Below, in pieces: positions 59,129 through 64,000 of a DNA stretch of 64,000 nt. The DNA comes from Arthrobacter sp. D5-1 (lineage in GTDB: Bacteria; Actinomycetota; Actinomycetes; Actinomycetales; Micrococcaceae). The position numbers were made by a program, and so were the translations under genes. The notes beneath the pieces are model-generated. The model made no database searches, was not told the DNA's origin, and was given only the letters and a program-made list of their open reading frames with translations. Numbering within the stretch: position 1 is the stretch's first letter; each line of letters begins with the position of its first letter. The stretch spans positions 310,001-374,000 of the forward strand of contig NZ_CP014571.1 in the NCBI RefSeq assembly GCF_017357425.1, written 5' to 3'.

Positions 59129-61921
59129 CTAGCGGGTGGTGACCAGGTGGCTGGCGGGGTCGTACCGGAAGGTGACCGGTCCGCCGTCGTGTTTCACCGC
59201 GATGTTGCTGCCGTTGGGGGCTCCGCCGAGGCCATAATTCTCAGCCCAGGAGTTGTTGATGGCGGCCTTGAACTCGTAGCTCCCGGCGGCGAGGTTGGGC
59301 ACGGAGAGCTTCCAGAGCCCATCAACGGTGTCCAGGGACAGCTGGGCCTGGGCGCAATCCGGCATCCAATCGCCGGCGCAACCGAGCTCGGAATTCAGGC
59401 TTCCCGGCACCGACACGGCGGCGGGTTGCTGGCCGGCAACCGCTGCGCTGATCACGTTGGTTGCGTGGTCGTACAGAAAAGTGACGGCTCCGCCTGAATG
59501 CTGGAAGACCACGTTGGCGCCGTCCAACTCTCCGCCGGCACCGTAGTTTTCGTCCCAGGTGCCATTGAGCGCGGCCTTGAATTCATAGCTTCCGGCCGGG
59601 AGGTTGGGGACGTTGAGTTGCCACAGCCGATGGGTCGGCTCATAGGTCATCAGTGCCTGTTCACAGGACGGCTGCCAGTCCTCGGCGCAGCCCAGTTCGG
59701 TGTTGAGGCTGCCGGCCACGGTAACGGACTCGGGCTGGGTCGGTTCACCCACCACACCGCTGCGCGGCTCACTGGCCGATGTCTGCCCCCGGTTGTCCAG
59801 CACCACCGCGCGGTACTCCACCGACGTTCCCGCCTCCAGCGAGGACACGTCATGGAACACCTGGTACGGCGCGTTGTCGTCGGTGCCGATCGCTTGCCAC
59901 TCGCCGCCAGCCGTACGCGACTGGAAGGTGACCTCATAGAATGAGCTGCCGTCGACGTCGGCCGTTACCTTCACACGGGACGCGTCACCGGCCGCGGTGA
60001 CTGGCTTCTTAAGCACGACGCCGGGAGCCGCCTTGGACTTCGCGAGTCGCCCCGCTGCTTCGTACACCACGGCGGAAAGCGGCGGCACGGTGACGTTCAG
60101 CTTTGCCTGCGGATCGGTTTTCACGTCCGCTTCGGCGTCACCGTAGACCAGCTTGAACGGTTGCTTGGCTTCATACGTGGGAATTGCGGCTGTTTGGGCA
60201 GTCTCACTGTTGTTCACTGCCACGACGTATTCGCGCTGGTCCTTGGCGTCGATACGTGAGAAGGCGTAGATCCCGGCACCATCGGCGGCGTAACGGTTTT
60301 GCTGGGCCCCGGTGCGGAGCGTGGGGTGCTCAGCGGTGAGCCCGGCGAGTTCGCTGATCTTCCGGTACAGCGGGTGGCCGGTGTCAAAGTTGTCCGTGGC
60401 GTGGGTGGAGTTGGTGCCCAAGAGGTCGTCATCCAGGTACTCCTGGACCTTGCTCGCGAACAGTGTCTGCCGTGAATCCTGATCCCCGCCTGCCCCCGTG
60501 AAGCCTTGTTCGTCTCCGTAGTAGATCACTGGGTTGCCGCGCGAGAAGTACATCAGCTCATGGGCGAGCTCGTCGCGTTCCAGCAGTTCGGCGTCGGACG
60601 CTCCTGCGTTGTCCTGGGCGATGAAGGTGCCGATGCGGCCCATGTCGTGATTTCCCAGGAAGGTGGGCAGTTGGTAGACGTTGGAGTCGGCGTCCGTGTA
60701 CCAGTCGTCCCCGTTGAAGAAGTCGGCCAGTCCGGTGGCCTTGCTGCCCTGGGATGCGAAGCTGCGGGCCGCGCCCTGGAAGCCGAAGTCCAGCACAGCC
60801 TGCATCTTGTTCCTGGTGGTGAACGTGGAGGTGATGCTCTTTGAGGTGTCGAAGACCTCCCCGAACATGAAGAACTCGTCCTTGCCCTGTTCCTTGGCAT
60901 AGCTCAGAACTCGGGGTCCGAACTGCTGCCAGAATTCGTCGTTGACGTGTTTCATGGTGTCGATGCGGAATCCGTCGATGCCGAAGTCGCGGATCCAGGT
61001 TTTGTAAACGTCCATCATCCCGTTGACCACCGTGGGGTTTTCGGTGAAGAGGTCATCCAGTCCGAAGAAGTCGCCGTACAGGGAGTCCTCACCGGCAAAG
61101 TTGGTGTTGCCGCGGTTGTGATAGAGCGTGGGGTCGTTCAGCCAGGACGGAACCTTGACGTCCTTCTCGGCGGCCGGCACCACGGGCGTGTACGGGAACG
61201 ACGTCGCCGGGTCCAAGGCCGGGAAGTCCTGCGTTCCGGCGTAATCGCGGTCGTCGAAAACCTCGCCCGCAGCTGTCCGGTAGGGCTCGGTTTCCTTGGA
61301 GATATAGGGCGCGGACTGCGTCTCCTGGTACTGGATGACATCCGCCGTGTGGTTGGTAATGATGTCGAAGTACACCTTCATGCCCCGCGCGTGGGCGGCA
61401 TCGATGAGGGTCTTCAACTCGGCATTGGTGCCTAAGTGGGGGTCGATCTGCGTGAAGTCCGTGACCCAGTAACCGTGGTATCCGGCGGAACTGTTCGCCA
61501 GGGTTCCGTCACCCTGGACTGCTTTGTTCTTAAAGCTCGGCGTGAGCCAGAGGGCGTTGGTTCCCAACCCTTGGATGTAGTCCAGCTGGTCTTGGAGACC
61601 CTTCAAGTCCCCGCCGTTGAAGAACCCCTTGCGGGTGGGGTCATAGCCGGACGCCATCGGATCGGCACCGAGCCCGCCGTCGTCGTTGGCCTTGGTGCCG
61701 TTGTTGAAGCGGTCCGCCATGACGAAGTAGAAATTCTGATCGCTGACTCCTCCCCGGATGGAGTGCTGGGCTGAGGGATCCGGTGTCTTAGTGACCGGAG
61801 CGGCGCCCGCGGGGAGGACAGCTGTGGCAGTGAGGGCCGCCGTCGTCAGGACGACGGCGGCGAGGCGGCCCAAGGGGCGGCGTTGTTGGGGGAGGTCGGG
61901 TCTATGGCTGCGAGCTAACAA
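59129..61921 (-). CDS. Secreted alpha-amylase family protein, GH13 with two starch-binding-type repeats
   Basis: 930 residues from TTG 61921, with GGAAGG nine bases upstream; the upstream frame to 62185 has no site. A signal peptide (GRLAAVVLTTAALTATAVLP then AGA) indicates secretion. The GH13 barrel has the nucleophile Asp321 in GFRIDTMKHV, the acid Glu355 in FMFGEVFD and Asp426 in FLGNHDMGR. Two C-terminal X25-like repeats begin VAGSLNTELGCAEDWQPSC and VPGSLNSELGCAGDWMPDC. It should degrade starch or related glucans outside the cell. Confidence 0.94.
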   Translation of the reverse strand: MLARSHRPDLPQQRRPLGRLAAVVLTTAALTATAVLPAGAAPVTKTPDPSAQHSIRGGVSDQNFYFVMADRFNNGTKANDDGGLGADPMASGYDPTRKGFFNGGDLKGLQDQLDYIQGLGTNALWLTPSFKNKAVQGDGTLANSSAGYHGYWVTDFTQIDPHLGTNAELKTLIDAAHARGMKVYFDIITNHTADVIQYQETQSAPYISKETEPYRTAAGEVFDDRDYAGTQDFPALDPATSFPYTPVVPAAEKDVKVPSWLNDPTLYHNRGNTNFAGEDSLYGDFFGLDDLFTENPTVVNGMMDVYKTWIRDFGIDGFRIDTMKHVNDEFWQQFGPRVLSYAKEQGKDEFFMFGEVFDTSKSITSTFTTRNKMQAVLDFGFQGAARSFASQGSKATGLADFFNGDDWYTDADSNVYQLPTFLGNHDMGRIGTFIAQDNAGASDAELLERDELAHELMYFSRGNPVIYYGDEQGFTGAGGDQDSRQTLFASKVQEYLDDDLLGTNSTHATDNFDTGHPLYRKISELAGLTAEHPTLRTGAQQNRYAADGAGIYAFSRIDAKDQREYVVAVNNSETAQTAAIPTYEAKQPFKLVYGDAEADVKTDPQAKLNVTVPPLSAVVYEAAGRLAKSKAAPGVVLKKPVTAAGDASRVKVTADVDGSSFYEVTFQSRTAGGEWQAIGTDDNAPYQVFHDVSSLEAGTSVEYRAVVLDNRGQTSASEPRSGVVGEPTQPESVTVAGSLNTELGCAEDWQPSCEQALMTYEPTHRLWQLNVPNLPAGSYEFKAALNGTWDENYGAGGELDGANVVFQHSGGAVTFLYDHATNVISAAVAGQQPAAVSVPGSLNSELGCAGDWMPDCAQAQLSLDTVDGLWKLSVPNLAAGSYEFKAAINNSWAENYGLGGAPNGSNIAVKHDGGPVTFRYDPASHLVTTR

Positions 61922-61969
61922 GTGATGGAACCTTCCGCTAAGCGACAGTGCTGTGGGACACGTCACAAC

Positions 61970-62060
61970 TGTAAGCGCTTGCTTACCCTTAATCCAGAGA
62001 ATTTCAGAGTTACGGGATGTGAAGAAAAGTGGGTTGCGCCAATTTATGGAAGCGTTTGCA
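61970..62060. promoter_or_regulatory. Two LacI-type operators upstream of the amylase gene
   Basis: TGTAAGCGCTTGCT (61970-61983) matches the cre-like consensus TGWAARCGYTWNCW exactly and is part of the inverted repeat GTAAGC-N4-GCTTAC (61971-61986). A second, one-mismatch copy TGGAAGCGTTTGCA lies at 62047-62060. In actinobacteria a MalR-like LacI regulator is the probable ligand. Confidence 0.7.
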
Positions 62061-62228
62061 GCCGGTATAGCTTGATCTTCGCAGAATCGGCACTGTGCAC
62101 CTGCATCAGCGTGGGCTGGAATGCTATGCATTTGGCCATAACGGAGCACGTGTGACTTGCATAGGGTTGAAGAGATCTGCTTCACACTACGCAGTGCCCC
62201 GATCTATCCCCAAGGATGAGTTTCAACG

Positions 62229-62426
62229 ATGAAGAGCATCGCCCTCCTGCGCGAACGAGCCACCCGCACCATGCCTACCGGTTCCCATTGCCCGGCGTCG
62301 GGCCTGTGGAGCCCGGACTCCGATCCGGACGCCGTCCAGGTGTTCCCCGAGGGCCACGTGCTTCCTGCCCACAACGGAGTGGCGACTGTCTGGCGGCGCC
62401 GCACTGCTGCTGAAGTGTCAGCGTGA
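62229..62426 (+). CDS. Conserved small protein (65 residues)
   Basis: From ATG 62229 with AAGGATGAG upstream. Its middle (MPTGSHCPASGLWSPDSDPD, then VFPEGHVLPAHNGVATVWR) has the pattern of a small conserved actinobacterial protein with one Cys. It overlaps the next gene by 4 bp. Function unknown. Confidence 0.6.
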   Translation: MKSIALLRERATRTMPTGSHCPASGLWSPDSDPDAVQVFPEGHVLPAHNGVATVWRRRTAAEVSA

Positions 62427-62653
62427 CCAGCTCCATCCTGAACCGGCCCGCAGGCTACCGGCACGTTCCTGCCGCGGAGTGGTCCGAGCTTAGTTCCGGC
62501 GATCCTGTGTGGATTTACGACGTCGCATGGGGCGCCGGTACGGGCCGCGTTGACGATGTCTCCAAGCACCAGGAACTGCTCTGGGTGGTACTTGAGCCGA
62601 CGGGCCGCAAGCTGCTCTGCGGCACGGACGACGTCCAGGTCTGGTCCGTCTAG
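62423..62653 (+). CDS. Small hypothetical protein (76 residues)
   Basis: From GTG 62423, coupled to the previous gene. Beta-rich sequence (GDPVWIYDVAWGAGTGRVDD, then LLWVVLEPTGRKLLCG), possibly a small barrel. A long hairpin follows. Function unknown. Confidence 0.6.
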   Translation: MTSSILNRPAGYRHVPAAEWSELSSGDPVWIYDVAWGAGTGRVDDVSKHQELLWVVLEPTGRKLLCGTDDVQVWSV

Positions 62654-62660
62654 AAAGACT

Positions 62661-62723
62661 CGCCGAGGTGGCATTTAATACCAATGTCTGAGCGGATCAT
62701 ACGTATTGGGTGCCACCTCGGCG
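62661..62723. terminator. Hairpin between convergent genes
   Basis: CGCCGAGGTGGCA (62661-62673) pairs perfectly with 62711-62723; inner bases ACCAAT and ATTGGG-like sequence extend it in part. It lies between the small-gene pair and the lactonase-like gene. Confidence 0.7.
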
Positions 62724-62727
62724 GTAG

Positions 62728-63777
62728 TTAGACGGCGGATATCAGCATGCTGGGTGAGCCGGTCTCCACGCGGCTGACGGGGCCGTCCGGCAAACCGGTG
62801 GCTGGGTCCAGCCTGAAACTCACGACGTCATCCGAGCCTTCGTTGGCGACGTACAGCCAGCCTTCGCGGACCAAATGATGGCGGGGCCAGTCGCCGCCAC
62901 AGGGAACGTCGGCGAGGGGCTCAAGTTCTTTGCCGTCGTGGGTTACCTTCAGGACGCAGATACGGTTGGATCCCCGAACACCCACATACGCGAACCGGCC
63001 ATCCGGTGACAGCGCGATCTCTGCCCCGGAGTCGCCGTCGAATGGCTTGTTGATGCTGGCCGGAACAACTCCGGTGAGCTCGTACGTGCCGTCCGGTTCC
63101 ATCCTGACAATGGCCACCTCCACCGAATACTCGGTGTCCACGAACACGGATCCACTGTGATGCCGTGCCATATGCCGCGGCCCCGAGCCCTTGGGCAGCA
63201 CCACCTCGTGATCGGGCTGCAGGCCTTCGCCAGGAGCGTACGTCCACACGCGGACCAGGTCATGCCCAAGATCGGTGGTCATCACCCGGCCGTCGGGGAG
63301 CATCAGGCTCGAATGCGCGCGACTGGGACGTCCGCCGGCACTGGCTGCCGCGAAGTGTGGATCGACGGCGGCTGCCGCGCTGGTGCGCGAGGTGATGGCG
63401 CCGTCGTGGTCCAGTTCGTAAAGGATGACCTGGCCATCGCCCCAACAGGTGGCCACTATGAAACGGCCGTGGGGATCCACCGCAACGTGGCAGGTGGCGT
63501 CTCCGGCCGGCCACGGCTCACCGAAAGCTTCCAGCTCTGCCGCGCCCGTCCGGCGGTAGGCCCGGACCGTTCTACCTTCCTCGGCGACTGCGTAAACCAG
63601 CGGAAGCGTGGGGTGCAGCGCAAGGAACGACGGCGAATTGGCGGCGACCGCCAGGCCAGTGAACGTTAGGTGCCCGTGGTCGTCTGCCGAGAGCACGGAG
63701 ATGCCCTTGCCGTTGCCGCTCCGGTCTGCCGTGTAGGACCCTACCCAGATCAGCGTTTCAGTGCTTTTCGGTTCCAT
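62728..63777 (-). CDS. Lactonase-family beta-propeller protein (Pgl-like)
   Basis: 349 residues from ATG 63777. The start LIWVGSYTADRSGNGKGISV, then SPSFLALHPTLPLVYAVAEE, and the end LYVANEGSDDVVSFRLDP are typical of the seven-bladed lactonase family (YbhE-type 6-phosphogluconolactonase). It may hydrolyse a sugar lactone. It overlaps neither neighbour; the aldo/keto reductase stop lies three bases upstream of its start. Confidence 0.85.
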   Translation of the reverse strand: MEPKSTETLIWVGSYTADRSGNGKGISVLSADDHGHLTFTGLAVAANSPSFLALHPTLPLVYAVAEEGRTVRAYRRTGAAELEAFGEPWPAGDATCHVAVDPHGRFIVATCWGDGQVILYELDHDGAITSRTSAAAAVDPHFAAASAGGRPSRAHSSLMLPDGRVMTTDLGHDLVRVWTYAPGEGLQPDHEVVLPKGSGPRHMARHHSGSVFVDTEYSVEVAIVRMEPDGTYELTGVVPASINKPFDGDSGAEIALSPDGRFAYVGVRGSNRICVLKVTHDGKELEPLADVPCGGDWPRHHLVREGWLYVANEGSDDVVSFRLDPATGLPDGPVSRVETGSPSMLISAV

Positions 63778-63779
63778 TC

Positions 63780-64000
63780 TTAGTGCCCCTGTACGTCCGA
63801 GTCGACGCCTGCGTCAGGTCCGGCGTCGAGGGTTTGCAGTTTGGAAAGGTCCTCCTGGTCCAGTTCGAAATCGAACACGTCCAGGTTCTCCTGCATGCGT
63901 TCCGGATTGGCGGTCTTGGGAATGGCAACCAGCCCTTGCTGGACATGCCAGCGCAGCACCACCTGGCCCGGAGTCTTCGCGTACTTTCCACCAATGGCGG
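63780..64000 (-). CDS. Aldo/keto reductase, C-terminal part (partial)
   Basis: 73 residues from the right edge to TAA 63780-63782. The sequence GQVVLRWHVQQGLVAIPKT followed by ENLDVFDFELDQEDLSKLQT is the C-terminal NADPH-binding and cap region of the aldo/keto reductase family. It would be the first gene of a two-gene operon with the lactonase-like protein. Confidence 0.9.
   Translation of the reverse strand, partial: AIGGKYAKTPGQVVLRWHVQQGLVAIPKTANPERMQENLDVFDFELDQEDLSKLQTLDAGPDAGVDSDVQGH

Noticed and set aside
1..64000. CRISPR array or restriction-modification system
   Set aside because: No regularly spaced repeats and no cas, methylase or restriction genes were seen; the only methyltransferase has a small-molecule-type profile.

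Overview
The window looks like the chromosome of a high-GC actinobacterium of the Micrococcaceae, probably Arthrobacter or Paenarthrobacter. The reasons are the many GTG and TTG starts, strong purine-rich ribosome sites, a DUF47 phosphate-transport accessory gene, a GAF-ANTAR regulator, a urease operon ending in a NiCoT nickel permease, and a siphovirus prophage built like known Arthrobacter phages. The genus is inferred from style and gene content only.

Layout. Positions 1-2295 are host sequence: the start of a DUF47 gene, a Ser/Thr-rich lipoprotein and a conserved hypothetical. A tRNA-Lys(TTT) at 2296-2368 is the integration site of a prophage of about 37.6 kb. The prophage is bounded by a 42-bp perfect direct repeat (2331-2372 and 39854-39895). 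It reads left to right as: an immunity and integration operon on the minus strand (repressor, tyrosine integrase, a membrane-associated cargo protein); an excisionase-like regulator; replication genes with a DnaB-type helicase; a tRNA-Tyr-like gene; HNH nuclease, putative cos region and terminase; portal, protease and capsid of HK97 type; connector, tail terminator and tail tube; tail chaperones joined by a -1 frameshift; a tape measure with an M23 peptidase; distal tail proteins; M23 lysin and holin; a fibre and an SGNH-hydrolase tail protein. Every structural module is present, so the prophage may be intact.

From 31.6 to 39.6 kb the prophage carries a cargo island on both strands: three small proteins with a membrane anchor and a helical tail, a two-segment membrane protein, a Panacea-type toxin-antitoxin pair, a divergent pair of small HTH regulators, and a two-gene module of a STAS-like protein and a GHKL-type ATPase beside attR. 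The last module and the membrane-anchored proteins are the best candidates for undescribed lysogen-expressed functions.

Right of attR (39.9-42.2 kb) is a scarred host region: a truncated secreted-effector-like gene, a lipoprotein gene, a broken homologue of a prophage cargo gene, and a second lipoprotein copy whose 5' end has been replaced by that remnant. The rest is host metabolism: a methyltransferase, a GH51 arabinofuranosidase, a GAF-ANTAR regulator, a RidA / LacI-type regulator / D-serine dehydratase-like cluster, an RHH/Doc toxin-antitoxin pair, and a flavin reductase under a SoxR-type palindrome. Then follow ureABCEFGD plus a nickel permease, a frameshifted serine hydrolase, an ECF sigma factor with a membrane partner, a secreted alpha-amylase with LacI-type operators, a lactonase-like protein and the end of an aldo/keto reductase. 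Two GC-rich palindromic elements sit in the urease operon, one of them inside the ureD reading frame.
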